From Herbaspirillum sp. meg3 (lineage in GTDB: Bacteria; Pseudomonadota; Gammaproteobacteria; Burkholderiales; Burkholderiaceae_D), in NCBI RefSeq assembly GCF_002257565.1, contig NZ_CP022736.1, positions 930,001 through 994,000 of the forward strand: a DNA stretch of 64,000 bases, in the 5' to 3' direction. Position 1 is the first letter of the stretch. Each line of letters starts with the position of its first letter. The position numbers and the translations under genes were made by a program. Below, in pieces: positions 12,362 to 21,249 of the stretch. Below the pieces are notes generated by a model. It searched no databases, had not been told where the DNA came from, and saw only the letters and a program-made list of their open reading frames with translations.

Positions 12362-13231
12362 TTACGAACTTATCAACTGGGCGAGAGGATGTTCCTGCAT
12401 CGCTTTGGCTTTCCAGGCGATCCATTTCGAAGGTACTTGTTTCAGTACTTCGTCTGCTTGATGTTCATGTTCGAAAGAACAAAATACACAAGCGCCGGAT
12501 CCTGTCATTCTTGCGTTTCCGTATGTCTTGAGCCAGTTGATGGCTTCAGCGACAGGAGGAAACTGCTTGGCAGCCACCACTTCTAAGTCGTTTTTTCCGA
12601 AGTCGCTATCGAGAAGATTATGTGCTTCAGGAAAGTCCGTTATTCTGACGACTTTTGTATCCCTTGTCAATTCTTCTGACGAAAAAATTATCGCGGTTGG
12701 TACGGATACCCCAGGTTCGATGACCACGAACCAGCGATTGGCGGTTTCCAGGGCGACCAGATCCTCGCCGACACCCTCGGCAAACGCATTGCGGCCAAAC
12801 AAAAAGAAGGGGACGTCGGCCCCTAATTGCAGCCCCAGCGCCATCAATTGCGTGCGGTTTAAGCCGGTTTGCCACAAATGATTCAAGACCATCAGCGTGG
12901 TCGCGGCATCGGATGATCCGCCTCCCAGGCCGCCTCCCATGGGAAGTTGCTTATGGACGGTAATGTCGGCGCCGAGATGTGGCTTTCCGGCGGCTGTTTG
13001 CAGCAACCGGGCGGCACGCACCACCAGATCGGTTTCTTCGGGCACGCCGGGAACATCATTGGTGCGATGAATACGCCCATCGGCGCGCACGGAAAAATCC
13101 AGCGTATCGCTACGATCAAGCAGCTGAAATACCGTTTGCAGCAAATGATAGCCATCGGCGCGACGGCCGGTCACGTGCAGGAACAGGTTCAGTTTTGCCG
13201 GCGCGGGGCAGTTGTACAGGCTTGCTTGCAT
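12362..13231 (-). CDS. ispE: 4-diphosphocytidyl-2-C-methyl-D-erythritol kinase
   Basis: GHMP-family kinase that phosphorylates CDP-ME in the MEP isoprenoid pathway. The substrate-binding N terminus (PAPAKLNLFLHVTGRRADGYH) contains the catalytic-region Lys, and the ATP-binding glycine-rich loop is PMGGGLGGGSSDAATTL. The C-terminal GHMP motif appears as MTGSGACVFCSF. At 289 aa it is normal. It lies 70 bases after lolB and is probably cotranscribed with it and the TPR lipoprotein gene, an arrangement shared by many beta-proteobacteria. Confidence 0.97.
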   Translation of the reverse strand: MQASLYNCPAPAKLNLFLHVTGRRADGYHLLQTVFQLLDRSDTLDFSVRADGRIHRTNDVPGVPEETDLVVRAARLLQTAAGKPHLGADITVHKQLPMGGGLGGGSSDAATTLMVLNHLWQTGLNRTQLMALGLQLGADVPFFLFGRNAFAEGVGEDLVALETANRWFVVIEPGVSVPTAIIFSSEELTRDTKVVRITDFPEAHNLLDSDFGKNDLEVVAAKQFPPVAEAINWLKTYGNARMTGSGACVFCSFEHEHQADEVLKQVPSKWIAWKAKAMQEHPLAQLISS

Positions 13232-13301
13232 GAATCAGGTTGGAATGTTGTTGGTACTGCCATGATGTGCGCCGATCAGGCGTTGGCGCAATGGATTGAA
13301 T

Positions 13302-13931
13302 TTAATGACTTTGCCAGTCATCGATCACGATGCGGATCGATACCGGGCCGGCCTGTTTGGTTTCGCGCGTCAGATCGATGCGTTTTGGACGATTCTTCTC
13401 CGTTTTGGCTGCATCATCCTGCCATTCGCCGTAACTCAGGCTCCAGCCGTCGCGGGTGGTAAAACGCACCGTATCGCGGGATGGCTGCGCGACGAAGGGT
13501 TTGCCATCGGCACCGCGCCCGAAACCTTGCAGCCAGTCACGCAGACCGGATACCGGCAACGGCCAGCCCAGGGCTTGCTCTGTCAGGACGTCGACATCGG
13601 CTGCCGATAACGGTGGTTTGCCCGATTGCGTCAGTACGGCGATCCCGGGCTTGATGTCGATGGTCGCCAGCGTCTGGCCCAGAGGGGACAGCAGGCTGAG
13701 GACGATATGACGTGCGCTCTGGTTCCAGGTGAAACTGCCGTGGACGGCTTGTTCGCGGCGATCTTGTTCATAGCGGATCGACAGGCGTCCGCTGAGATCG
13801 ATGGTGTCGTTATAGCGGCGTTCTACGGCAGGGCCGTTGTCTGCGCTGTCAGGCGGAGCAACGGTGGCGCAACCGGCTGCCAGCATCACCAGGCATGCCG
13901 CTGCACCGTGTTTCAATAAATTGATCGTCAT
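13302..13931 (-). CDS. lolB: Outer membrane lipoprotein insertion protein LolB
   Basis: LolB receives lipoproteins from LolA and inserts them into the outer membrane. The ATG at 13931 gives a clear lipoprotein signal: a short basic start, a hydrophobic stretch and the lipobox LAAGC (Cys about residue 21). A longer in-frame ATG at 14033 would precede the signal and overlap the upstream gene. The LolB features follow: DLSGRLSIRYEQDRREQAVHG, the hydrophobic loop LLSPLGQTLATIDI, and a C-terminal IRIVIDDW. The mature length suits the family. It starts 23 bases after the TPR lipoprotein gene and precedes ispE. Confidence 0.93.
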   Translation of the reverse strand: MTINLLKHGAAACLVMLAAGCATVAPPDSADNGPAVERRYNDTIDLSGRLSIRYEQDRREQAVHGSFTWNQSARHIVLSLLSPLGQTLATIDIKPGIAVLTQSGKPPLSAADVDVLTEQALGWPLPVSGLRDWLQGFGRGADGKPFVAQPSRDTVRFTTRDGWSLSYGEWQDDAAKTEKNRPKRIDLTRETKQAGPVSIRIVIDDWQSH

Positions 13932-13954
13932 GGTCGAGAGGGGCTGCGGGCGGA

Positions 13955-15760
13955 TCAGAGCTGAACCTTGAGGCGCTCCAGCGTGCTTTTCAGCACGTCG
14001 TTTTTCGGATCCTTGCTTTGCGCTTCGCGCCACAGCTTTTTGGCCTCGTCCTGCTTGCCGCGTGTCCAGAGAATTTCGCCGAGATGGATGCCGATTTCCG
14101 GGTCAGGGCGCAGGCCATACGCACGGCGTAGCTCTTTCTCCGCCTCATCCATGTTGCCCATGCGGAATTCCGCCCAGCCCAGGCTGTCGGCGATGAAAGG
14201 ATCTTCAGGCGCCAGTTCGACCGCTTTCTTGATCAGCGACACGGCTTCGGGCAGGCGGATGTTACGGTCGGCCAGTGAATATCCCAGCGCGTTGTAAGCA
14301 TGCTGGTTATTCGGCGCGAGTTCGATGATCTTGCGCAGCGACGTTTCCATATCCTTGTAGTTGCCGGTCTTGTCGGTCACCATTGCATAGTCGTACAGCA
14401 GGTCGGTGCTATCGGGAAAGCGCTTCAGACCGGCCGACAAAACGTCCGCCGCATCCTGATAGCGTTCGCTGTCGCGCAGGATCTGCGCTTCGCCCTGAAT
14501 CAGCTGCAACAGTTCGCGATCATTGCCGGCATCCGATTGTGCTTGTTGCAGTACCTTGCGGGCGCCATCGATGTCGCCGCTCTTGGTCATCAATTGCGCA
14601 CGGCGGATTTGTACGGCGTTATACGATTCACCCGGTTCGACTTGTTCCAGATACTTCAATGCAGCCGGGATGTCGTTGCGTTCTTCGGCAATTTGCGACA
14701 GCAGCAGCAGCGCTTGTGTGGGATCGCGTTCATCTTCCGGCTGGGCTGCCAGTACTTCCAGATAGCGCTTCAGGTAAGTTTCGCCTTCGGTCAGATGATT
14801 GGTCTGCACGTTCAGGATGCCCAATGCGTACAGCGTGGTCAGGTCATCCTTGTCGTCTTTGAGCAAGGTCTGGAATTGACTGCGCGCCTGTTCGAACTGT
14901 TTTTGTTCAACCAGCCCGCGGGCATAGGCAACACGCACTTCGCGCGAATCCGGATACTTTTTGAGGAAGTCGGACACCAGCTTCATCGCTTCAGTGCCAT
15001 CGGGCGTCACTTGCGCCAGCGTCAGGATCGCCAGTTCGGAATCAGGTTTGATCTTCAGCGCCTGCTTTGCTTCATCGCGTGCACGTTCGCCGTCACGATT
15101 GGAAAAGGCGCCTTGCGCCAGCGCGACGTGAGTTTCAAGCAGCGTCGGATAGGGAGCCACGATGTTTTGCAGGATGATGTAAGCGCCGGACTTGTCTTTG
15201 GCGCGCATCAGCAGACGCTGGATCTGCAGAATCATCGGGCCGCGCGCTTGCGGATCAGCTTCTGCAAGGCGTTGCGCCATGAGCGGCTGGATTTCTGAAA
15301 TATTGTCGCCCAACATGATCAGGCCAAGGTAGTTCTGCAGAGCCTCATCCGAATGCGGCGCCAGCTCGGTCCAAAGACGGACGGCGGCGAGTGCTTCGTT
15401 GGGGTGGCGCGCGGCCAGAGCCATTTCGGCGGCGCGTTTTGCCAGGCGCGGGTCTCGGGTTTGCTGGGCCGCGCCGAGCAAGGTGACATAAGCCGCCTGC
15501 CATTGGCCGCGCTGGAATGCGATTTCCGAGCTCATGATTCTGAACAGGACTTCATCGCTCAGCTCAGGTGTCGGCAGCGCATCTTCCGGTTGCGCCTTGG
15601 CTTTGGCCTGCCCCTTGCGGGCCGGTGTTGCTTTGACCAGAGTCTGTTTCTTGCTGGTTGCAGCTGCAGCCGTAGTTGCATCGGTCTCGCTGGGTTGCCG
15701 CAGGCTTGCACACGCGGAGAGCATGACGGAGAGCGTTACAATGGCGAGAGGTTTTTTCAA
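13955..15760 (-). CDS. TPR-repeat outer membrane lipoprotein, lolB-associated
   Basis: Tetratricopeptide-repeat protein with a lipoprotein signal, probably anchored in the outer membrane and facing the periplasm. I chose the TTG at 15760: AGGA lies 7 bases upstream, and it gives KKPLAIVTLSVMLSAC with a proper lipobox. A TTG at 15796 would add 12 residues and spoil the signal. After an Ala/Lys-rich linker, the rest (about residues 60-600) is a chain of TPR-like helices, clearest in the last third (YNALGYSLADRNIRLPEA, ADSLGWAEFRMGNMDEAE). Family members are found just before lolB in beta-proteobacteria. A role in envelope assembly is inference from context. Confidence 0.88.
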   Translation of the reverse strand: MKKPLAIVTLSVMLSACASLRQPSETDATTAAAATSKKQTLVKATPARKGQAKAKAQPEDALPTPELSDEVLFRIMSSEIAFQRGQWQAAYVTLLGAAQQTRDPRLAKRAAEMALAARHPNEALAAVRLWTELAPHSDEALQNYLGLIMLGDNISEIQPLMAQRLAEADPQARGPMILQIQRLLMRAKDKSGAYIILQNIVAPYPTLLETHVALAQGAFSNRDGERARDEAKQALKIKPDSELAILTLAQVTPDGTEAMKLVSDFLKKYPDSREVRVAYARGLVEQKQFEQARSQFQTLLKDDKDDLTTLYALGILNVQTNHLTEGETYLKRYLEVLAAQPEDERDPTQALLLLSQIAEERNDIPAALKYLEQVEPGESYNAVQIRRAQLMTKSGDIDGARKVLQQAQSDAGNDRELLQLIQGEAQILRDSERYQDAADVLSAGLKRFPDSTDLLYDYAMVTDKTGNYKDMETSLRKIIELAPNNQHAYNALGYSLADRNIRLPEAVSLIKKAVELAPEDPFIADSLGWAEFRMGNMDEAEKELRRAYGLRPDPEIGIHLGEILWTRGKQDEAKKLWREAQSKDPKNDVLKSTLERLKVQL

Positions 15761-15940
15761 GGGAAATCCTGAGTAATTTGGCAAATGAGCGAGCAAATAT
15801 TAATTTTACGCTCAACGGCATGCTTCTTGGTGTAAGCGAGTGTAAACCATCTGCCTTATCATAGCGTCTATAGCCGTCGATGATCGCTCGCCGCTATCTT
15901 GCAATCTCCCTTGCCCTTCCATTCACGAGTACGTGTTTCC

Positions 15941-16762
15941 ATGCCTGAATTACCAGAAGTAGAAGTTACCCGCCGCGGCGTCGCTCCTCATCTTGAGGGG
16001 CGTAAGGTCACCGCTGTGGTGATGCGCCATACCGGCTTGCGCTGGCCGTTTCCGGTCGATCTGGAGGCACGGCTGGCCGGTCATGCAGTGCGGTCGACCG
16101 GACGACGCGGCAAATATCTCCTCATTCACTTTGACCATGGCACGCTGATCGTGCATCTGGGGATGTCGGGGCATCTGCGTATTCTGCCCCTGGGAATAAC
16201 GCCGCAAAAGCATGATCACTTCGATCTGGTGGTCGGCAAGCAAGTCATGCGTATGACCGATCCACGTCGCTTTGGCGCCGTTTTATGGCACGACGCTGCC
16301 GATGGCAACATCGAGGAGCACATGCTTTTGCGCGGCCTCGGGCTTGAGCCGCTGGAAGATAAATTTTCTGCGAAGGAGTTGCATCGCCAGACGCGCAACC
16401 GCAGCGCACCTATCAAGCAGGTCTTGCTGGCCGGGGACATCGTCGTCGGCGTCGGCAATATCTATGCATCGGAAAGCCTGTTCAAAGCCGGCATCAATCC
16501 AAAGACCGCCGCCGGCAAGATCAGCCTGCCACGTTACGAAAAGCTGGTGACAGCAATTCGAGAGACCTTGGCAGCCGCCATTGAACAGGGCGGCAGCAGC
16601 TTGCGCGACTTCATTGCCGTCAACGGCCAGTCGGGATATTTCCAGCAAAGCTATTTCGTCTATAACCGTACCGGGCAGGACTGCCGTATCTGCGCGACGC
16701 CGATACGTCAGATCAAGCAAGGCCAGCGTTCCACCTTTTACTGTGTGATTTGCCAACGATGA
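15941..16762 (+). CDS. mutM: Formamidopyrimidine-DNA glycosylase (Fpg)
   Basis: Bifunctional glycosylase/AP lyase removing 8-oxoguanine and FapyG. I chose ATG 15941 because the enzyme must start M-P-E-L-P-E: the N-terminal Pro2 is the catalytic nucleophile and Glu3 is the acid. The helix-two-turn-helix region (VGVGNIYASESLF) and the C-terminal zinc finger (CRICATPIRQIKQGQ..YCVIC) are both complete. It is 273 aa, as usual. Its stop overlaps the mutY start (ATGA), so mutM-mutY make a two-gene GO-repair operon. Confidence 0.98.
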   Translation: MPELPEVEVTRRGVAPHLEGRKVTAVVMRHTGLRWPFPVDLEARLAGHAVRSTGRRGKYLLIHFDHGTLIVHLGMSGHLRILPLGITPQKHDHFDLVVGKQVMRMTDPRRFGAVLWHDAADGNIEEHMLLRGLGLEPLEDKFSAKELHRQTRNRSAPIKQVLLAGDIVVGVGNIYASESLFKAGINPKTAAGKISLPRYEKLVTAIRETLAAAIEQGGSSLRDFIAVNGQSGYFQQSYFVYNRTGQDCRICATPIRQIKQGQRSTFYCVICQR

Positions 16763-17922
16763 AACGTGTACTCACCAAAACGGATATGACGCCCGGCGTC
16801 GTCCAGGCAGGCGCATTGACGGGGGCACTGACAGCTGCAGACAATTTTGTTGATCCGGATTTTTCGGCTGCCGTTATCGGCTGGCAAAAGCAGCATGGCC
16901 GGCACGCGTTGCCGTGGCAAAACACCCGCGATGCCTATCGCATCTGGCTCTCCGAGATCATGCTGCAGCAGACGCAGGTGACGGCCGTGATTCCCTATTA
17001 TCAAAAATTTCTGCAGAGCTTTCCGACCGTCGAGAGTCTCGCGGCGGCGCCGTCGGAAGCCGTGATGTCGCACTGGGCCGGCTTGGGCTACTACACGCGT
17101 GCGCGCAATCTGCATCGCTGCGCGCAACGTGTGACGGCCGAATACGGTGGACGCTTTCCCGATGATCCCGACCTGCTGGCCGATTTGCCGGGGATTGGCC
17201 GCTCGACAGCGGCCGCGATTGCGGCTTTCGCCTACGGCAAGCGTGCAGCCATTTTGGATGGCAACGTCAAGCGGGTATTTGCGCGCGTGTTTGGGGTGGA
17301 GGGCTTTCCCGGTTCGAAGCCGGTGGAGGATTTGCTGTGGCGACGTGCGGTGGCTTTGTTGCCGCAATCCGACATGGAATCCTACACGCAGGGTTTGATG
17401 GATCTGGGGGCGACGCTTTGCGTGCGCGGCAAGCCGGCCTGTGATCGTTGTCCACTGGCACAGCGCTGTGTGGCGCTTGCTACAGACCGGACTGCCGAGC
17501 TGCCGGTGCGTAAGCCGAAGAAAGCGGTTCCGGAGAAAGATACGATGATGCTGGTCATCAGCGAGGGCGCAGACGTCTTGTTGCAGCAGCGTCCGGACAG
17601 CGGCATCTGGGGCGGATTATTGTCGCTGCCCGAACTACCGGTGAGTCAGAGCGCCGAGGAATTTGAGCTCGCCGTTGACACGGCGACACGGCCTTTCGGC
17701 ACGATTGCCGCCTGTCGCAAGCTGCAACCGTTTTCGCACGTGTTCACGCATTTCAAATTGCATGTATCGCCATTCCAGGTCGTGCTGAAAAAGCGTCTGC
17801 TTCAGGCTGCGGAATCCGTGTATGTCTGGTATCCGGTTGCCGGGTTGGCGGATGCGCCTTTGCCCGCACCAGTCAAAAAACTGTTGCTGGGCGTGTTGCG
17901 CACCGATGATTTGCTGAATTGA
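16759..17922 (+). CDS. mutY: Adenine DNA glycosylase
   Basis: MutY removes adenine mispaired with 8-oxoG, the partner reaction to MutM. Visible are the catalytic Glu in SEIMLQQTQV, the helix-hairpin-helix (DLPGIGRSTAAAIAAFA), the catalytic Asp in LDGNVKRV, and the 4Fe-4S loop C-x6-C-x2-C-x5-C (CVRGKPACDRCPLAQRC). A C-terminal NUDIX-like 8-oxoG recognition domain follows (LQQRPDSGIWGGLLSLPEL). The ATG at 16759 overlaps the mutM stop as ATGA, the likely translational coupling point. Another ATG at 16786 is possible. The first 35 residues are an unconserved extension. Confidence 0.97.
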   Translation: MKRVLTKTDMTPGVVQAGALTGALTAADNFVDPDFSAAVIGWQKQHGRHALPWQNTRDAYRIWLSEIMLQQTQVTAVIPYYQKFLQSFPTVESLAAAPSEAVMSHWAGLGYYTRARNLHRCAQRVTAEYGGRFPDDPDLLADLPGIGRSTAAAIAAFAYGKRAAILDGNVKRVFARVFGVEGFPGSKPVEDLLWRRAVALLPQSDMESYTQGLMDLGATLCVRGKPACDRCPLAQRCVALATDRTAELPVRKPKKAVPEKDTMMLVISEGADVLLQQRPDSGIWGGLLSLPELPVSQSAEEFELAVDTATRPFGTIAACRKLQPFSHVFTHFKLHVSPFQVVLKKRLLQAAESVYVWYPVAGLADAPLPAPVKKLLLGVLRTDDLLN

Positions 17923-17934
17923 TTGGGTGAACTC

Positions 17935-17956
17935 GCTGAGCCGAACTTGGCTCAGC
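17935..17956. other. Hairpin between convergent mutY and rapZ
   Basis: GCTGAGCC (17935-17942) and GGCTCAGC (17949-17956) form an 8-bp stem with a 6-nt loop, overlapping the rapZ stop codon. No T-run follows on either strand. It may be a weak end-of-transcript structure for both genes. Confidence 0.4.
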
Positions 17957-18815
17957 TCAGTTGTCGATGGCGTATCACGACGTTCTCATTTGCCGAGAAG
18001 TGTTTAGCCAGTTGCTCGACGATATAAACCGAGCGATGCTGGCCGCCGGTACAACCGATTGCCACCGTCAGATAGCTGCGGTTGTCGCGCTTGAATGAGG
18101 GCAGCCATTTTTCGACGAAATTGCGGATGTCGCCGAGCAGGTCATTGACGGCAGGCAGATCGGCGAGAAATTCGATGACCGGCGCGTCCCGTCCTGTGAG
18201 CGGACGAAGTCGCAGATCGTAGTGCGGATTGGGGAGTACGCGCACATCAAACACCAGATCCGCATCCAGCGGCACGCCGAATTTAAACGCGAAAGATTCG
18301 AACAGTACGGTGAGGCTGGCTTGCTCCGTATCGATCAGGTCGCGAATCCAGGCGCGCAGCTTATTGGCGCTCAGGTTGGACGTGTCGATGACATGGCCGA
18401 GACCTTCGACCACGCTCAACATTTCTCTTTCCTTGTGAATGCACTCGGTCAGCGTCAGGCGATCAGTTGGGTTTTGGTTGGGCAGCAGACGGTGCGACAG
18501 CGGATGGCTGCGGCGCGTTTCTGAAAAACGCGTGATCAGCGATTCGGTCGTGGCCGTCAGGAAGAACAGCTTGACGTCGTGTCCCTGTTCCTTGAGCAGT
18601 GCTATATCCGGGCCCAGACCTGCAAGCGAATCGGCGCTGCGTGCGTCCGTGGCGACCGCCAGCGTCTCATCGCCTTCCTGTAAGCGGGTTTCCACCAGAC
18701 TGCGCAGCAGTGCAGGCGGTAAATTGTCGACGCAAAAATAACCGGCGTCTTCCAGAACATGGAGAGCGACCGATTTGCCGGAGCCGGAAATGCCAGTGAT
18801 GAGAACGATACGCAT
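17952..18815 (-). CDS. rapZ: RNase adapter protein RapZ
   Basis: P-loop protein that in E. coli binds GlmZ/GlmY sRNAs and controls glucosamine-6-phosphate synthase levels. The Walker A motif GISGSGKS is at residues 8-15. The C-terminal RNA/metabolite-binding domain has the conserved IGCTGGQHRSVYIVE. The 287-aa length is standard. It is the third gene of the ptsN-hprK-rapZ set, which suggests a link to PTS-Ntr control. The exact sRNA targets in beta-proteobacteria are not known from this sequence. Confidence 0.96.
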   Translation of the reverse strand: MRIVLITGISGSGKSVALHVLEDAGYFCVDNLPPALLRSLVETRLQEGDETLAVATDARSADSLAGLGPDIALLKEQGHDVKLFFLTATTESLITRFSETRRSHPLSHRLLPNQNPTDRLTLTECIHKEREMLSVVEGLGHVIDTSNLSANKLRAWIRDLIDTEQASLTVLFESFAFKFGVPLDADLVFDVRVLPNPHYDLRLRPLTGRDAPVIEFLADLPAVNDLLGDIRNFVEKWLPSFKRDNRSYLTVAIGCTGGQHRSVYIVEQLAKHFSANENVVIRHRQLS

Positions 18816-18936
18816 GAGTATGATGATACCTCAAGCAGAGCTGATAGGTCAGTGTCGTGTCAGCTTACCGTGTGATCGACCCGGTTGTCGACAGTCGAAT
18901 CAGTCGATTGCCGGGTCTTGCTGAAGGCTTGTTCGC

Positions 18937-19875
18937 TTATTCGCCATTCATCGCCTTGCGCTGGCGATCGATAAATTCCTTGAGCGTATCGATGCCGCGC
19001 AATTGCAAGATGGTATTGCGTACCGCCGCTTCCAGCAGAACCGCAATATTGCGGCCTGCAGCCACAGGGATGACTACTTTACGAATCGGCAGGCCGAGCA
19101 CATCTTCAAATTGCGCATCAAGCGGCAGGCGTTCGTAATTTTCTTCCAGCGTGCTGCGACGAACCAGATGGACGATCAGCTTGAGGCGCATTTTGCGGCG
19201 CACGGCTGTCTCGCCGAAAATGGCTTTGATGTCGAGCAGGCCAAGGCCTCGGACTTCCAGCAGATTTTGCAGCAACGGCGGGCAGCGGCCTTCGATCATG
19301 TTCGGTGCAATACGCGCGAACTCGACGGCATCGTCGGCCACCAGGCCGTGGCTGCGTGAAATCAGTTCCAGACCCAGTTCGCTTTTACCCAGGCCGGATT
19401 CGCCGGTAATCAGCACGCCTACGCCGAGCACGTCCATGAACACGCCATGCATGGTGATTTGCTGCGCCAGTTTTTTGGACAGGTAGACGCGCAGATAATC
19501 GATCACCTGCGCAGCAGGCAAGGGCGTGGAGAACAGCGGAATATTTTTTTCGTCACAGATCGCCAGAATATCGGCCGGCGTGGACAAACCTTGCGCGATG
19601 ATAAAAGCGGGCGGCTCACCGGCGACCAGTTCAGCAGTCTGATAGGCGCGGGAGGTGTTGGAGAGGCGTTGGTAGTACTCGGTTTCCTGATGGCCGAAGA
19701 CCTGGATGCGGCCCGGGTGGATCAGGTTCAAGTGGCCGACCTGATCGGCTGCGGAGGCGGCGTCGCCGGAAATCAGTCGTTCTCCACCGGGGAAACCTGC
19801 GAACCAGCCTAACTGCAGCGATTCGCGATTTTCTTCATACAGTTGCTGTATCGATAGCGCGGTGTAGGAAGGCAT
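18937..19875 (-). CDS. hprK: HPr kinase/phosphorylase
   Basis: Bifunctional enzyme that phosphorylates HPr on a regulatory serine and reverses it by phosphorolysis. The Walker A loop GESGLGKS is at residues 158-165, with the conserved His143 before it, and the signature LLEVRGLGLLDIKAIFGETA is intact. At 312 aa it is full length. In proteobacteria this gene usually marks a regulatory PTS without a full sugar phosphorylation role. Here it lies between ptsN and rapZ, the usual order, with gaps of 108 and 121 bases. Confidence 0.97.
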   Translation of the reverse strand: MPSYTALSIQQLYEENRESLQLGWFAGFPGGERLISGDAASAADQVGHLNLIHPGRIQVFGHQETEYYQRLSNTSRAYQTAELVAGEPPAFIIAQGLSTPADILAICDEKNIPLFSTPLPAAQVIDYLRVYLSKKLAQQITMHGVFMDVLGVGVLITGESGLGKSELGLELISRSHGLVADDAVEFARIAPNMIEGRCPPLLQNLLEVRGLGLLDIKAIFGETAVRRKMRLKLIVHLVRRSTLEENYERLPLDAQFEDVLGLPIRKVVIPVAAGRNIAVLLEAAVRNTILQLRGIDTLKEFIDRQRKAMNGE

Positions 19876-19983
19876 GGTTCTCCGAAAGACGGTGGTTACA
19901 GTGGCGGTGGCGACATCAATTTACGTCAATGCGTGCGCGGACGCTGCGGATCCTTTTGCTGAAGGATCCGCGCGATATTTTGC

Positions 19984-20457
19984 TTAGTTGGTTTTTTCCA
20001 GCGACGGCTGCCAGGTGACGAGGCGCGAATAGACAGATGCGGCGTCAGGGTCGGCAATCAGTTCAGCGCGAAAGGCATTATCGGAAAACATCTCTGCAAT
20101 TTCGGACAAGATTTCCAGGTGCTGTTGGGTCACATTGTCTGGAATCAGCAAAAAGATCAGCAACTTGACCGGCTCGCCGTCGGGCGATTCAAAAGGAATC
20201 GGCTCGGCCAGGCGCATGAAGAGCGCCAATGGTGCTTTGAGTCCCTTGATGCGGCCGTGCGGAACGGCCACGCCGTGACCCAGTCCTGTCGAACCAAGGC
20301 GCTCGCGTGCAAACAGGTTTTCAGAAACAGTGGAGCGGGCGATACCGCTGTTGTTTTCAAAGGTAAGTCCGGCTTGTTCGAATGCTCGTTTTTTGCTGGA
20401 GACTTCAAGGTCCAGAATGACGTTCTCTGGGGACAGGATTTTTGCTAGATTTGTCAT
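19984..20457 (-). CDS. ptsN: PTS IIA-like nitrogen regulatory protein PtsN
   Basis: EIIA-Ntr, the terminal phosphoryl acceptor of the nitrogen PTS, which regulates potassium transport and stress or nitrogen responses by protein contacts. The phosphorylated His is His67 in GVAVPHGRIKG, and the surrounding fold (LFMRLAEPIPFESPDGEPV) is complete. Length is 157 aa. ATG at 20457. Upstream genes commonly found before ptsN (rpoN, hpf) are absent here: pagP comes next, so this side of the cluster has been rearranged. Confidence 0.95.
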   Translation of the reverse strand: MTNLAKILSPENVILDLEVSSKKRAFEQAGLTFENNSGIARSTVSENLFARERLGSTGLGHGVAVPHGRIKGLKAPLALFMRLAEPIPFESPDGEPVKLLIFLLIPDNVTQQHLEILSEIAEMFSDNAFRAELIADPDAASVYSRLVTWQPSLEKTN

Positions 20458-20595
20458 GACACAAAAGAAAGGCGCTAGATAGGCTTTTGTGCAGGATTAT
20501 AGGCTTCTTTGGGAGTTACGCAATGAATTCCGTTGTTGCCATGGAGTAAATGTTGGTCGGGGTTGTCGTCGTGCGAAAGGCTCAAATTGATCACG

Positions 20596-20631
20596 TTTCC
20601 CCGGTAGGCGGAGGTCGTTTTACCGGGGAAA
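20596..20631 (-). other. 3' hairpin downstream of pagP
   Basis: TTTCCCCGGTA (20596-20606) and TACCGGGGAAA (20621-20631) form a perfect 11-bp stem with a 14-nt loop, 15 bases past the pagP stop. No T-run follows on the minus strand. It probably protects or ends the pagP mRNA. Nothing coding is visible in the rest of 20458-20646. Confidence 0.5.
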
Positions 20632-20646
20632 TGACGGGATGAATTT

Positions 20647-21249
20647 TTACATTTCGATGCGGCCAAAAACCAACAATACGTCACCGCTATTTTTGTTGGG
20701 TGAAAGACGTGGGACGTAAGAAAACATGATCTTGGCCTTCTTGGTACCGATCGATGCCAACGGCAACGGCACCGGGAAAGGCACGCCGCCAAAATAATCC
20801 TGACGGCTCATCAGCATTGCGGTGCCGCCGATGCCGACTTCCAGCGGCGTGTGACTGATCGGGAACACCCACTCATACGCGTAACCCGCCATGATCTGTG
20901 GATGGCGGTGCGAATCCTTCAGTACGAAGCCGTACAGCGACTCGTCATTGCCATCTTCATTGCGCATGGTTTTGCCGTAGCCGAGACCCCATGCGTGTTC
21001 GTTGAGCTCGTTGAGTTTTTCTTTGGTATAGGTGCTGCGGCCGTGATGCGCCCATCCGGAGACGTAAACCGCATCGTCACCCTTGTCGATGATTTCCGAA
21101 GCGTGGTTCTTGGCGGATTGCCACCAACTGGAATCGTCGCTCTGTTGTGCCATGGCAGGCAGCGATGCACCGGCGCAGGCAGCGGCAACTATTCCGGCAA
21201 GCAAAGCACGATGAGAAAGTCGGTTGGAGGTTGGAATAAATTGGCTCAT
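20647..21249 (-). CDS. pagP: Lipid A palmitoyltransferase PagP
   Basis: Outer-membrane beta-barrel acyltransferase that moves a palmitate from phospholipid to lipid A. ATG 21249 gives a 200-aa precursor with a signal peptide ending around AMA-QQ; longer in-frame starts upstream lack a ribosome-binding site. The catalytic residues of PagP are recognisable: His in GWAHHGRSTY, and Asp-Ser in VLKDSHRHPQ. The C terminus has the typical barrel strands (GIGGTAMLMSRQDYFG, GDVLLVFGRIEM). It is monocistronic. PagL, another lipid A modifier, lies 35 kb away in the same window. No clear PhoP box was seen upstream. Confidence 0.92.
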   Translation of the reverse strand: MSQFIPTSNRLSHRALLAGIVAAACAGASLPAMAQQSDDSSWWQSAKNHASEIIDKGDDAVYVSGWAHHGRSTYTKEKLNELNEHAWGLGYGKTMRNEDGNDESLYGFVLKDSHRHPQIMAGYAYEWVFPISHTPLEVGIGGTAMLMSRQDYFGGVPFPVPLPLASIGTKKAKIMFSYVPRLSPNKNSGDVLLVFGRIEM

